64,000 bases of DNA, from positions 4,462,349 to 4,526,348 of the forward strand of contig NW_024040707.1 of NCBI RefSeq assembly GCF_014851395.1. Reading direction: 5' to 3'. The notes beneath the pieces are model-generated. The model had not been told where the DNA came from, made no database searches, and saw only the letters and a program-made list of their open reading frames with translations. Made by a program: the position numbers and the translations under genes. Positions within the stretch are counted from its first letter, which is position 1; the number at the start of each line of letters is the position of its first letter. The stretch comes from Micropterus salmoides (Eukaryota > Chordata > Actinopteri > Centrarchiformes > Centrarchidae). Shown here in pieces: positions 1 to 14,400 of the stretch.

Positions 1-1396
1 GTGAAAACATACAAAAACACACACAAGACGCATCAACATACCCATGTCAGACTGTGCACACACAGACGTGAGACATGCAGACGACATGCATGCATGCAGA
101 TCTGAATGGGTATGCACAGAGTGTGTCTCCAAATACACACATACACTGCTGTGCAGACTTGTGGTCATCATGACCTGAATGAAACTATTGAAACAGAGCA
201 AACACAGCCAGACTTTGTGTGTGCGAGTGTTTGTGGCCACCTGCACTAACACAAGGCCAGGTGGAGGAGGTTCTGTGGTCTGTGAAGGGAGTTACCCTCC
301 TCGTCTTTCTACCACTGCCAATCCTCCACTTCCTCTTTCTAAAATCTTCTCTCTCCTGCTCTGACACAGCTGTCTGGCTCTCTATCTCTCTGTTTCTTTC
401 CCTTCGCTCATCCCTAATCCTCTGCCTTCTAAACATCTCGTTTTGACTCAGGAGTGCTTTGGTCAAACCAACCAACTGATGGTGTAAGAAATGGCCCAAG
501 GAGTAAAGTTTTCTAGACTTCAGATGCGCTTTTACCTAAATGTTTCTAAAACCCAATGCATTCTTATCATTGTATTACTATTATCTTTCATTCATTTATT
601 TATTTATATTCTTATACTATCTTATTTCTACATAGATTTATCTCTTTCATTCTGTTTTTTTGTGTTGTTTTAACTCTGAACGGTGTTGTTTTCAACTTCT
701 CTGTAATGCACCTTGAACTGACTTAAATTTGGTTGCGGCTGCAAAATGCATATTCACAGTCATATAATCAATAAATAATTTGGCAAACAACTCTATGATG
801 AAGTTATGGCTTAAATCTGTTAAGTGCCATGTTTGGTGCTAATGTAGAAAAGGACGGAAGCTGTACTGATAGACTTTCTTTGAACCAAGGAATGCAGGAA
901 ATGTACTTTTAGCTTATTTAGGTTTAGGAGTTCTTAGCAAAATAAATAAAAAATAATTCTTTCTCCCATGGCCAAAACCAAATTTCTACACATGAAACCA
1001 GAATATTCTGTAAGTCTGCATGTCTGGGTTGACATAACTGGATAAAAATAAAAAGTTATTTTTCGAATTCCTCTAAGAACAAAAGCCAAACAAGCCTTAT
1101 TTGACTCCTCGCCTTATCCTTTTGAGGGACTGTGATTGAAAAATACAGTATTCATTAGGAGTGATTTAAACACATGTTGAGAAACATCTGGAGCATTTGT
1201 GCTTTCAGTTCTGCTCCTGTGGCCACCTGTGATTAAAGCCAAATAATAGCGCAGTGACGCTTAAGATGTACTTCCTAAGATCAGAGAGACCATGACACAA
1301 AAAGTCATGAAGTCATCCAGTTTCTAGTCCTGTTATCTCCCCTCCAGCCTTTATCCTCCATGTACTCATTCACACACTCTCACTCAGACGTCTTAC

Positions 1397-1540
1397 ATTG
1401 TACTCTGGCTGGATTTCAGAGCTGGAAGAGGTGCTGGTGCTCTGGGCCGAGTCCTTGGAGTCTTGTTCCATTAGCTCCAAACGGGGGACCTCGGGGACCC
1501 CGCCGGACGCAACCACAGCCGCCCGAGGACCACCGCCACA
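1397..1540 (-). CDS. dnmt3b: dnmt3b exon 6, just upstream of the PWWP domain
   Basis: Acceptor TCTATCAG before 1540 and donor GTAAGA at 1396; 48 codons, phase 0 at both ends. The end, SSSSEIQPEYN, corresponds to the DNMT3 linker directly before the PWWP motif (PEYEDGRGFGIG in 3A). I found no PWWP exon on the minus strand between 1 and 1396, so it must lie left of the window. Confidence 0.8.
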
Positions 1541-2379
1541 CTGATAGAGAGAGAGAGATAAGCAGAGAGAGGTTTATTAGATCCAAGGGAATATTACTGT
1601 GAGAGAAAGACATTCATGGCACATTTTAGTCAAGAGTTAACAGCAATAAAACATTATTTATTTATAAATGAACTGAGGTCAGGGGAAGCTGCATGATAAT
1701 GCTGCAAGACGAGAGTCCTTTACAGAACTCAACACCGATAATTATGCTGCATTTCTCTTCACTCAGCTGTCATTATCCGCCTGTCATACCAACGCTCAGA
1801 AGCACTCTTCACTTACTATGAAAACACGCAGATCCACAGTAACACAGTCTAACATGCAGAGGCTGCGTTTGACTTTCCCTGAAGAAAATTCCACCATGAT
1901 CTATTATTTCCAGTCATTTTAATTTACATTCTTCAATAATAATAATGAGAAAGGAGGTTTCCTGCATGCAGAGAATTACACGGCAGTGGCCTCCGGCAAA
2001 GCTCTCGACAAAACTCTGATGGGTGCCTTTGTGGTGTCGAAAGACGCAGATGCCGCTCATTTAACAGCATTTAATTTTCAGAAACGCTAACATTTAATAC
2101 ACAGAATTTACAGACGGTGCATTTATAAGAGCGTGGAGAGAAAAGATGAACAGAGACACTTTTCCTGTCAACACACAAACTGACATTTACCTCCTTGTTG
2201 GCCCTTGCTCCCCCCTCGTAACATTACTGCAGCTGGCTGATAAACGTTATACGTATTACTTGCTTGTCCTTCACCCTCCAACACTTCAATAAATTTTGTT
2301 TCACCTCGTTTATCAACCACACCACAATTATGCCGGCACATTTTGTGATAGCTTCTTATGTAGGGATACAGCTACATCC

Positions 2380-2410
<31 letters not shown>

Positions 2411-5400
2411 AAAGACTACAACAGCTAATTAATATGCACATTGCCAACAACTGAACAGGGGGTCTACTACAAGTGGTCTACATGTGGTTATTGACAGTGT
2501 TGTATGTGAGTTACTTAAATTTCACGGTGGGTCGCCCTTATTTATTGGCCCTTATATATATCTGTCAAAATTACAGACAGCCATTAGATTTTTCTGTCGT
2601 TGTGGCATCTTCAGAGGCAGTTTGCAGGGATTCAAGTCAGTTTATGGATATATATAATATATAAAAAATACATATATATAGAAAGAGAGTGAGAAAATGT
2701 TTCCCAGACAGTCAAAAAACTGAATGGAAATTGCAGAAAAATGTTCAATAATCGGCTAAATATCACAAGTTCTTAAGCTTTTATGATGAGGTGGAAAAGT
2801 TGGTGAATTGATGAAGTGAAGAGTAATGATTTTTCTGCAGTGTAGACATAGCACAGCATCCCGAAAAATAGGTATAATGGCAGACAAAACCACCACAGTT
2901 TGAGTAAATAAAGCAAGCACAGATCATGAAAGTATGAAACCCCCCATCTTAAGTGCCAAACAGTGAGGGAATAGTATAATGCACCAGCTTTACAGCTACT
3001 TGCACTCTTGTTTATGCGTTGTTGTGGCCTTTTCAGAATATTTACACTTGTTTGAGTGTGATATTATGACTGTCACGACATCTAGATGGAAACATAACCA
3101 AAAAAGTAAGAGAAAGAAAGAAGGCCACCTCAGAAATCAGAGTACACAGATCCTTCTTAATCTCTGAAGTATTCAACAAGTTAAATCTTCAAAAGTTCAA
3201 AGGACATTTTATTTGTTTTTACAACCTGGATACGACCATATTTTTTACAGTTTTGAACGTCATTGCTTGCTTCACACGAGCAAATGGATAAGTAATAAAC
3301 AAAGATGAACAGACTGAACTGCCTGTTATACTTTTTCACCGCATTGCTCAATTGTGCACAAAAAACTACAGCAAGTTTAGAGGGTCAAAAGAACGTGTAG
3401 TTATACTTGTGTTCACCCTGGCACGTGCTGACAAGTAGCACCTGATTTAGACTGTTTTGACATTTAATAAATCAGAATTAGGTCTGAGGAAAGAGATCCA
3501 TATATAGGTAGATTGAAATGTATTTTAAAGAGCACACAGCAACATTTGAGCAGCCAAATGGAAAACATCACATGGTTTAATGTTTTTAATCATTACACAT
3601 TTCTGAAGAATCAATAGCTCTGCGTGGGGTAAATAAAAACTGGTGCGTGTCTGTAAGCACTGAACCTTGCATTTCACCCGTTGTGGTGATATTAATCTGT
3701 TCACAGTCACATTGTGGGGACTCGCCTTCCTTTTGGGGACAAAACATCCCCATAATGTAAATCATTAAATTTCAGGTGGTTCAAAGTTAAGGTAATGGTT
3801 GAGATAAGTCTCCATGAAACTAATGTAAGTCAATGTAATGTGCTCTGAAGTGATGGAAACACGACTGTGTGTGTTTTTACCAGTAACACGCTGTGCTCCT
3901 GTTTGCGGTTCTGTCTGCGAGGTTTGCTGTGTGTGTGCGGCGTCAGACCGGCCTGGAAGATGGTTCTGGGTCGAGGTGTCTGTCTCAAACCCAACTGAGA
4001 CGCTCCGGAAGACTTGTCCTGGAAACACACACAGTGGATCGAATGTCAAGTTTTATTAACACACTTCTATGAAAGTGTTTTTGTGTGTGTGCATACCTCG
4101 CTGCAGGAGTCCCAGGTACTTTCCTCTTCCACTGACTTCTTCCTGCCTCGCTTCCTGCTTCTTCCCGAACACTGGTTACCATCTGGGAAGACACGGAGAG
4201 CGGGAGATCAACAGAAGGTTAGACAGATGGCAGAAGAGAAACTCAATATTTTCAAGAGATAAAGAGCAGAAAGAATGTAGCAGGACAGTCACTTCTTTTT
4301 TAACTTAATCAGCCTTAAACGTGTTTGGCTTGAACGCTAAGTTCAGTATTTTCCAACCTGGACCCTATTTTCCCATTTTTTTGTGTCTAATTGACTAATT
4401 GGGACAACATTTTTTTTTAAATTGGTGTTGGTTTTGCGTCAGTCACAAGCCACTTCCTCCGTGGAGGCAACTGCACCCTGTCAAAGTACACAAAAGTGCT
4501 TGCATCTGCTTCTGACAGGTTCAGATTGTTATTATAAGTGTCTGACAACATTATGGAAAGGATCCCTAAAGAGACAGACCTGTTTTTTTTGACCAGTCGC
4601 TATATGACTCTGGTCAAAGCCACCAGACAAAAAACATAATTTTACCTTGCAGAACATGGGAGCTGCTGTCTCAGCCAGTTAGTTTATTTATGTTATTCTG
4701 TTTTTTTGTTTGCTGATGTGTGTGCCTTACCTTGAGGTGAGGCAGCGTCTCCATTCTGCTTGGGGCTGAAGGGGGAGGGCGGTTCGGCCGCGGTCAGAGG
4801 GCTGTTCTCATTGGTCAGCTCCACGCCACTGTCGTTCTCTGATAGGCCCTCAGCTGGAGGTGTGTCTCCGTTCACGGGCGCCTGAGGATAGCAGTTGGAT
4901 AACGTCAGGGTAGGTGATTCACAGACTTTAGCCTAACCTGACCTGAATTGGTTGGTGTGGGGAGGAGAAAGAGCAGCGTGGAAGACGAAGGAGGGACTAA
5001 AGATATAAAAGGAAGGCAAAGATGTAAGGAGTGGGGGAAAAATAATGAGAAGGACAATAGAGAAAATCAATAAGGACAGATATTGTTTTATTGTTTTAGT
5101 TATTGTTTGGGTCTTTTATGGGCAAAATCATTCTACTAATGTTTGCTCTGTCCTGTCTTTCTGTTTCAGTTACACTGTGGGATTTTTAAAAAATTGTTGT
5201 TTATATAAAGTTCCTCAGTGGGACGTAAAAGTCCTGTTCATTTTCTGCAAAGACGATGCTAAGTGACCCACAACTGGAGCACTTCTTCAGCTTGGATGGA
5301 CAGTTTTAACTTTTTTATCTTAGAAAAAATACTCAAACAGATCAATCGATTATCAAAAAGACTGGCAGATAATTTAATAGTTGGTAACTGATCGGTTAAT

Positions 5401-8400
5401 CAATGCAGCTCTAACATATAGCATTGTTGCATTAAACAGGAAACTCCCGTGTTTTTATGTTGAGGAACTTTGAGGATCAAAGCAAGAATTTAAAATTTAC
5501 TCACTTTATCACTCAAATTTTCTGTATTTTTATTATTGTTATTTTCTATGGACCACAGAAGTCTAGCAAACACCTTATAGAAGCAAAAGAAAAATGAATA
5601 AAGACTTAAAGGATCATCAGTCAGATTTCGTCCAACTCAGACCCGACTCACACATGTTGCTAGTGTCAACACAGCCTTCACCTGCCAGCCCATCCAGAGC
5701 ATGCCGATTATTACAGTGTGCTTGATGTGCTGGCTGCACACTGACAGAGATCTGACATCAACTCTCAACATTCCCCAAAGCCTCAGTCGTCTGTGATGAA
5801 TATGAAGTAAACACCAGAGCCTCTGGCTGTACAGGTAGGGTGCCTGTTATTAAATTTCCACGTGATCTTCCTGTAATTATAATAACTATTAGCAAAGTAT
5901 GGGACCTGTTGAATCATGGCCGAGAGTGCCGAACATCCCAAATCTACTTATCTCCAAACTGAAATCGATGATTTGACACTTTTGACGGTTCTCCAATTGG
6001 GTCACCTGTTTCCAAAAACCTCTTCAAAATCCACGCGTTGGCTTATTGTACCAGTAAGCATGCACATACTGTATATATTACCGATTTTAGATAGTAGTAA
6101 TATTCACCCCAAGAGCACTGATATTTTAAGGTTTTCTCCCTCAAAGCATTTTGATCAAGCTGCGTCTTGCAAGCAGGTTTTACTTAGAAAACAGCAGTAA
6201 GCATGACTAAGTAAAATGACCAAACGAAAAGGCGTCACAAAAAAGCCTTTCTTGAGGAAGACAAATTACTAGAAAGCTAAAGCCTCAGGGCGTGACTATC
6301 TTTTGCAACATGGAGCCAAGCCATCCCTTCCCTTGGGGCGTGTTTTTTTTTTAAATAATGCCATATATTCTTGTAAACAGAAAAGGTGCAAAGAAAACAA
6401 ACAAAACCACAAAAATTAACCCTGCAATGGAGCCAACATTTTTAGACAAATTCACATGCCGGACGTCGTCATGCCCAACAGCACCTTGCTCGACACAAAC
6501 ATGACAAGAACAACACAGCGGATGATGAATCTGGGAGGCTACAGGTGACTGTGAGTCATTTGTTTAGAGTGAGGGATCAGTGAGGTAAAGAAAGATCAGC
6601 ACGGTGCCTGAAGGGGGGGAAGGGAAGCTTTTATTACTGTTTCTCTCTGCATCGCTTTATCTCCCACCTCACTGCAGGTGAATGAGAGCCGTGCGTTCTT
6701 ATAGCAACAGCAAGTGCTCAGCTCAGCTCTGTTTGGACTTGCGACATCGCACTTGAAAGTACAGATCACACCTAAGCCCTCCACCCACACACCCACACAC
6801 ACACACACACTGCTTGCTCAGATTAGAGGATAACTAAATACAAAAGATATACAGATGCTTATGTTTTTAGGTAACACCTGGAGGATTTACAAACGAGTGT
6901 GTGTCTAAATACCTGCGCACGGGTGTGTGTGCTTGTGACATATGTACAGTATCTCACATCAGTGAGTACACATCTCACATTTTTGTAAATATTTGATTAT
7001 ATATTTTCATGTGACAACACTGAAGAAATGACACTTTGCTACAATGTAAAGCGTGTGCAGCTTGTATAACAGTGTAAATTTGCTGTCCCCTCAAAATAAC
7101 ACATCACACAGTCATTAATGTCTAAACCGCTGGCAACAAAAGTGAGGACACCCCTAAGTGAAAATGTCCAAATTGGGCCCAACTAGCCATTTTCCTTTCC
7201 CGGTGTCAAGTGACTCGTTAGTGTTACAAGGTCTCAGGTGTGAATGGGGAGCAGGTGTGTTCAGTTTGGTGTTATCGCTCTCACACTGCCCTCTCCCGGC
7301 TTCCTACCAGCTCACAGCAGGTTAATGTTACGGTAGTTGGGTGTTGGAAGCTGCTGACAGACGTAACTATAGATTTATTTCAAACAGTGTGGCAGTTCTA
7401 GCGGTCCACATTTGTCCCTAGTTCATCATTTCTGAATATTCCCTAAAATCACGTAACGTTACAGCAGCTAACACTGCCTGCTAAATTAGCCACAAAACTA
7501 ATACCGTGTTTATCAGTGGCTTCGTAATGACGAAGCCACGCGAAAGGGGAGGTGCCGGCGAGTTTAAAATTTCCAACTCGAGCGAATTTTGCGGGTTCTT
7601 ATGGAAAGCGTCACAAAGATTAAATTCGCGTTTGGTCTGAAAGCACCATAACCTTAGTTAAATGAAATCTCAAAGTTGCAGGTCCTCCTCGTAGAGAGTC
7701 ATGTAGTATTAGATGCATTCAATTTGAAAGCAGCTGACTGTATCATAGACGACATGATTTATACGGATGGTGGTTAAATGGTTTCACGTAGCTTTGGTTA
7801 GAAGAGTGCTGGTAAAGGGATGAACTGGATGTGGATGTGCTACATTGAAATGATGTCAGATTATGTGTGTAAAGTGAAATACACATGCTTATTCTCTCTC
7901 ACTCTCTCTGTTTACAGAGGGCTGAAAAAGTTGCACCTTCCAGTGGCAAATATTTATTGATGTGCAATTGTTTACATGTTCACTTTTAGAGACCGTGATT
8001 GATTTTATTAAGGTTTTATAGCCCACATACATAGCAGTTTTCAATATTGGCCTGTTCTAAGTGTAGTTTATACAGTAAAGGGGTCTACAATCTAAATCAT
8101 TCTTAAAATCAAAATATCGGCTCATAAATCAGCTCTTTTTCACTTTAATATCGGCATCGGCCCCCAAAAACCCATATTGGTCGGGCTCTAAGCGTCATAT
8201 CCAGAGGTTGTCTTTGGGAAATAGACATTTAAGTGCGGCCTAAGAGAGAAAGAGAAAACCATGCACATATGGCATTGGTAACCAAATCACAAGCTGTTAG
8301 CTACTGTGTGCTAATGCCTGGTGCACACTAGAGGATTTTCAAATCTTAAATGATTTTTAAAACGTGGGATACCACAGATTTAACAGTTTTTAAAAATTTT

Positions 8401-11400
8401 AATCTTAAGAAGTCACACACCAGAAGATTCAGTCAAGATGCAGGACCACAAACTTTATACGTGACTTCAGACCAAAACAAACATGGAGGCAGACTGTGTT
8501 TTGAACAGAAAAATAAAACAAGACAATCAAACTGTGGATAAACTCGGGGCTGAGAAGAGGGAATAAGCATGGTTTATACATTTGATGAAATTAATAAGTA
8601 TTGTAAATCTAAGTCAGGAAAGGGTTTCCAACATTTATAATATCCTTTAAATAATATCTTAGGCAGCAATGTTTTTTATGCTACAAAAATAGCCCCCTTG
8701 CTAACAGTTGTGGGCAACTGCAGCGCATGAAGATGTGGTTTGCTCAAAATAAAGCTTTTCAAAAAATTTAAATGGGATTTAAGTTTCATACCTGATTAAT
8801 ATTTTACAAATAATGGTGATTTGATGCAAAAGAGACAAAGACAGAATAAAGTTGAGAGACGGAGCAGCTGTGCAACACATGGAAAATTGTGAGATTTTGC
8901 TGACTTTTTAAGGGAAATCACTGCTACACGTATCTGAGGCTGTTTGTGATTGTTAAACGTCGTAAAACAGACGGAATGCATGTGGTGTGTGAGCGTGTCT
9001 GCGATGCCAAATTCCCCCTATAATAAATGAACTCAGTGAACTTGTGCATGAAGTGTGCACACAAGATGCTTGAGAGAGAGAGAGAGAGAGAACTGCTGAC
9101 ACAGAGGGAGGGAAACCGAGACGAAAAAGGTCACCGGGGTCGTGAAAAAAACAAGGAATAATCTTGTAGAGACGCTGAACATTTACGGGAAATCTTTTAT
9201 CGAGGACAAAATCGTCAGTCAAGAAGAAAGACCTGCAGGCTGCATGAGACGAAATGTCAGGGAGTCACAAAAATCATTAGAGATTATCTCCCAAGGGCCA
9301 TAAATACCTAAAGCAAAATGCATGGCAATCTGGTGTCAGCCAGATCAATAGACCAGCCAAATGACTGATGCAGCATGACTAGCAGAGTTTACAAAAGGAG
9401 ATATATTTGCCAATATTTGCTTGTTTTTTTTTTACATACATACTCACTTTTATTTGACAAATAGCATAAACAAGCATTTAAACAGCTGTGATTATCAGCC
9501 GGGCCAACTTATCAGTTGTGCTGACCAACACAAGCATCTAAACACACCACCATTAACATAGCAAACATGCTGCTACTGGAAACCCCTCAGTTTTGTATTT
9601 TAAAAATACAACTGATTTTGTCAACCTCTCGTCTAGCTACAAGCCTTCTCCATCCAACCACGTATTCAAAGAACACCCACGTTTCTTGTCATTTTCCAGG
9701 ACTGGAAGAGAGATTTAGTGTGAAAAGGCTCTGAGTGAGGGGGGTGTTGGAGGGGAACACAGGTGAGGAGTGACTGCAGAGTGAGCAAGGAGAAAAGTTT
9801 GGTCAACAAGAGGAATGAGTGATGAAAGAGGAGCGCAGAGATGAGAGACGAACAGCAGTTGTACGCGTCATCGCAGATGTTTGTACTGCATCACAGCTAC
9901 TGTGTAAAGTTAGATGTGCTCGTACCCTCTGGAGCTGCAGAGTGTCCAAGTCTGCTGAATAACATGGAAGGCCGGGGTGTAACTGCGGTTTCAGCACAGA
10001 TGTTGCTCATTTTTTTTATTTATGTGTTGTCATTTCCCTATAAATCACATTATTCTGATGGCAAAGAATTTAGTTTGTAGAAAAAATAATTAAAAGGGGA
10101 CCTATTACACTCATTTCAACCCTTAAATCTATAATCTGGGGCTCAACAAGAGTAGCTTTGCATGATTTTCAAGTCAAAAAACTTATTTATATTACATACT
10201 GGCCCTTTATGCCGCCCTTGAGTTCACCCTCTGTCTGAAACAAGCCGTTTTAACTCCTGTCTCTTCAAGGTCCCCCTCCCTAAAAGCCCTACTTCTTCTC
10301 GTTGGCTAACTTCCCAGTAAACCTGTAGAGAGGTAGCAAGTAGCTGGCACAGCGCTAAAACAAAGTGTGGAGAAAGGTCTGGTTATGCAATTCTAGGGAG
10401 CAACCAGGGCTCGTGAGCACAAGCTCACTCTTGACGTTGCTTTACAGCTATGACAGCTACCAATAGCGATACGGGGCACTGAATTTGATAAATTTACTGT
10501 TTATCAAACCACAAATAGTCAAGAATTAGGTTGGAAAACAACCAGGTCTATCAATCAATGTATAAAAGCTGGACATGTGTCTCTTCATAAGCCTTGGACT
10601 TAAAAAAAGGTCAGAGATTCACCCCTCAAATCAAATGTCAGAAATTAAAATAGACATAAAGTACCCAATCCCAACATCCTCTCTGATACTTAACAATCTT
10701 AATCCCTGCAGCACAGCTGTACCGTAGCGGCCTTGGCTGCTCAAGCACACATCCTGGACACTGTAACGCTAACTAACACATTAAAACATAACATGACGTA
10801 AGTGCAGAAACACTGACCTCGGGTTTAATTTCAGTTACTTCCTGTTTTACAAGGAAGTAGTTGCACACATTCACACCTGGCAGCTGCCCAGTAAAACCAA
10901 CAGACTTCTGATACTCCTGATGACAGTCCAAGGGTGCAAAAAACATACTTTTGCAGGTCAATGTGTGACAGATTATATCCGGAAACCTGAGGGATTATTC
11001 CTCTATCATCATTTGTGGCATTTCCATCCTGCTAAAACACGTTATATCCCAAGGCAACAAAACATAAATTGTAATAGAAATATTTTAATGATAATGTCGT
11101 AAATAACTGCTAAAAGGATGCGAAGATTAACTAATCTCAAGGTCTATTTCTATGAATTTTGTTTTTTTGTAATTTGTTGCTTATCTGTCAGAGACCGTTA
11201 GTTCTTATTTAAGGCGCAGCACCTTCATTGACAGGTAGATCTAACTAATTGCCTCTCAGTGAAATAGTGTCTTACGCAGCTGCTGAAAGAAAGCCAAGAC
11301 TCAAAAAAGTGATGAGTGAACCATCTTTCATTCTGGCTCTTGTTGGCTCCTGGTAGAAATGTGCTTCTGGCAATAAAGCAGTCAAAAAAGCCAATCAAAA

Positions 11401-14400
11401 CGTGGGATGTTGCCTTCATGTGTAGGTAAAGGTCAAAACTCAACACATGGCCCCCCCACGTTCTGCAAAGAGTCATCGCAGTTGGAGATACAGTTCATTC
11501 AGTTTAAAAATCAAGTCTGAATCAAATCTGATTCTGAAAAAACTATCCTGGAAGTTTCTTTTGTCTAGTAAAACCTTTGTATGATTGTTTCATCATGTTG
11601 GGTATTTTTTTAACAGGGATTCTTAAGGTCACACGTTGCTTATGTCTCAAGTCTCTGCCACAAACTTTGTCTTACTTGCACCCTCTTTGTTAAACGGAAG
11701 AGAAGTAAAAACACCAAGAAACTGTATTTTTAGAACAACTTAAAAAAATATATAGTCCAAAACTACATAAGGAATTATCACGCGGGAGATATAGAAGCAG
11801 ATTTGACTGATTTATGACCCTCAGTTCTCCTTTATGTGCCACGTAAATCATAATTTGTGGAACCAGTTGAAACAGCTCTGAAGACATATCCGACTTACAA
11901 ACTGACGACAAAAATAACACAATAAACTGTGGTTTACAGGAAATGTTTTTCATAAAAACGTACCATAAAAAACACGTGTAAATGGTGATGACAACCACAT
12001 CAGGTCAAAGACACACATAAAATTATTATTATTAACATCAACCTTTCGTCCGATTTGGAGTTTAATCAAAATGTGTTAATCCATATTTGTCCTTTATGTC
12101 TTTGGTTTCTACATGTGAATACGTTTAGGTTAAAGGGAATACAAGAAAATCTAAAAATCTAAAGTTAAATTCATTAACCAACATTTATTGACAGGCGAGG
12201 GAGGTCATACACATTCACACCTGAGAGCTGATCATTACGGTGTGTGCTTACAGCTGAACTGGTGCACAGTTCTGTTCGTTGAATTTATGGCCTAATCGAC
12301 ATCTTCAGGTCTTTACTCGACCCATAACTCATAAACAGACATAAAGGCGGACACTGAGACACTTCAGGGAATTTTCCATCTATCTCCACCTCCAACAATC
12401 TCCCTCTACTTCCAAAGCTGCTGCCCACTTCCTTTTAGCACGCTATAAATATCTATCTCTGTTATTACTTGCACTTTAAATATCCCACTAAAAAAACACA
12501 CGATGATGACAAATCAAACGCTACAGTCAGACTGTAGAAAAACTGTTTGTGCTGTTGACGTTATCAATTTACACAGTGTGCATTTTGGGAAATACACTAT
12601 TTATATACGCTTACACAAAAAAGATTTTGTACGGATTAAACAAATAAGAGTTAACCAGTGAGGTTTAGAGGTGGTGGTAGGTGGATTGTGTTGCTGTTGG
12701 ACAGAGTCAGGCTAACTGTTTCCAGTCGTTGTGCTGAGCTAAGCTTATGAATAAAACAACTTAGGGGGCTTTCACACTTGCCTCATTTATTTTGGTTGAA
12801 TCGCACTAGCAGGGTGGAGACCTCCTTGAAGCCCCGCGGCAACTCACAGACAAACTTGGAGTCGTGAGAAATTTAGTCTGACGGCTACAATCAACCCGCA
12901 CAGTTGTCCCTCCTTAGTAGGACTTGCAAAAGCGGCATGCTGTCTGTGATGTGAACGAGTGATGTGAATGTTGTCATGTGACTTGTGTTGCTGCTTCTTG
13001 GTTCATTTTACCAACTCATCGACTGATTCGGACCAGAGCAAACAGTGTGCTGTGAAATAGAGACTGAAAAGGCTGAAAAATGCTATAATTTATCATTTTT
13101 TTTGCCCGTGGTCCAGAGCAAATGACCCAAACTACAGATGTGAAAGCACCCATGGACACATTTTTAAAAAGTCCTGAGACTGGATCCATTTCTCTTTCTC
13201 TGAATGACAAGAGTTTTTTTCTTGATTCAGCTAGTTCTCATTCAAGTGATTATGTGATTAGCAAACTGTAGTAACTGTGTCTTACAGAAAGTTTTATTCT
13301 ATTTGCTCCAACCCGGCTGGTATAAACAAACTAAACTGCTTGCAACAACAACAGAAAATTCACTTAAAATTCACTAAATTCACTTTGGACGGCTGGACAG
13401 AAACAAAACTCTCTTGTTTCTTATTTCTTTCTACCTCACCCCAACTTTCTTGTTACCCCTCTTCTTTCATTTTCTCCTTTCAACTAATTTTCTTCAAATC
13501 CTAGCTGCTGCTCTCTCTTTTTCTCTCTGTTAGGACAAAACCAGACCAGGTTGTCTTTTGTAAACGCCCTGGGGGGGGAAACTCCAGCAGCACAGCACAC
13601 ACAGAAAAGCAGCAGAGGAGAAGGTTTTGTGGCTACAAATGCCTGGAGAGACGGAGCAAGCTGCTAAAATAAGTTGTTTCATGATATTTTTGGTCACAGA
13701 AATCCTTCGCATCCGTTGCCCCAACTCCTTTCTCAGGTAATGTTTGACTGCGTTTAGTTTTATAGAGGTGTACAGAAAATTGGATTTGATGTAAGTCAGG
13801 TTGTTGTGTATCCAAATATCACCATTATCATCCTTTAACTTGCCTTCCCTGAATACCCATCACTCTTCTCTTTGTTGCTGGCAGAAATGACCGAGCCCAA
13901 CGAAGCATTAAAGTAGCACAAATGAGCCTTTTCTCCCCCCTCTGCCTCCCTTTTTGCTCCCTCTTACGGAACAAATACTCCCAAACAACTACCAATATTA
14001 CTATTTATTATACCACTACCGCTGATTCAGGTGTGTGGAACATCTGCTATTCCAGATCACTTATCCTGCACTATATATATATATATATATTTTTTTATGC
14101 GTGTGTGTGGTGAAGCAGTGTGTAAAGCCTTGCACTTTGTAGATTTCACAGGCCTACATCACACAAACATTCCACAGTGCGTAACAGTCTGCCCTGCGGC
14201 GCTCTGTCAAAACATCTTAGCAAAGCCTAAATGATTAGAAACGCAAGTCTGTGGCTAATATCTGAACAGGTCTGTTCCAATACGCTGTGTGCAGTAAATC
14301 ATCACCTGGTGGGGTTTAAAGCTCTGAGAGAGTTATCTTTTGTTAACAAGTAACTGAGAAATAAAAAGTGGCATGATTAGTTTTACATTTGTGCTTCCGG

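Noticed and set aside
1..1396. Search for the dnmt3b PWWP exon at the left edge
   Set aside because: No minus-strand frame with the GxxVWGKxxGxSWWP signature was found, so the exon must lie outside the window.
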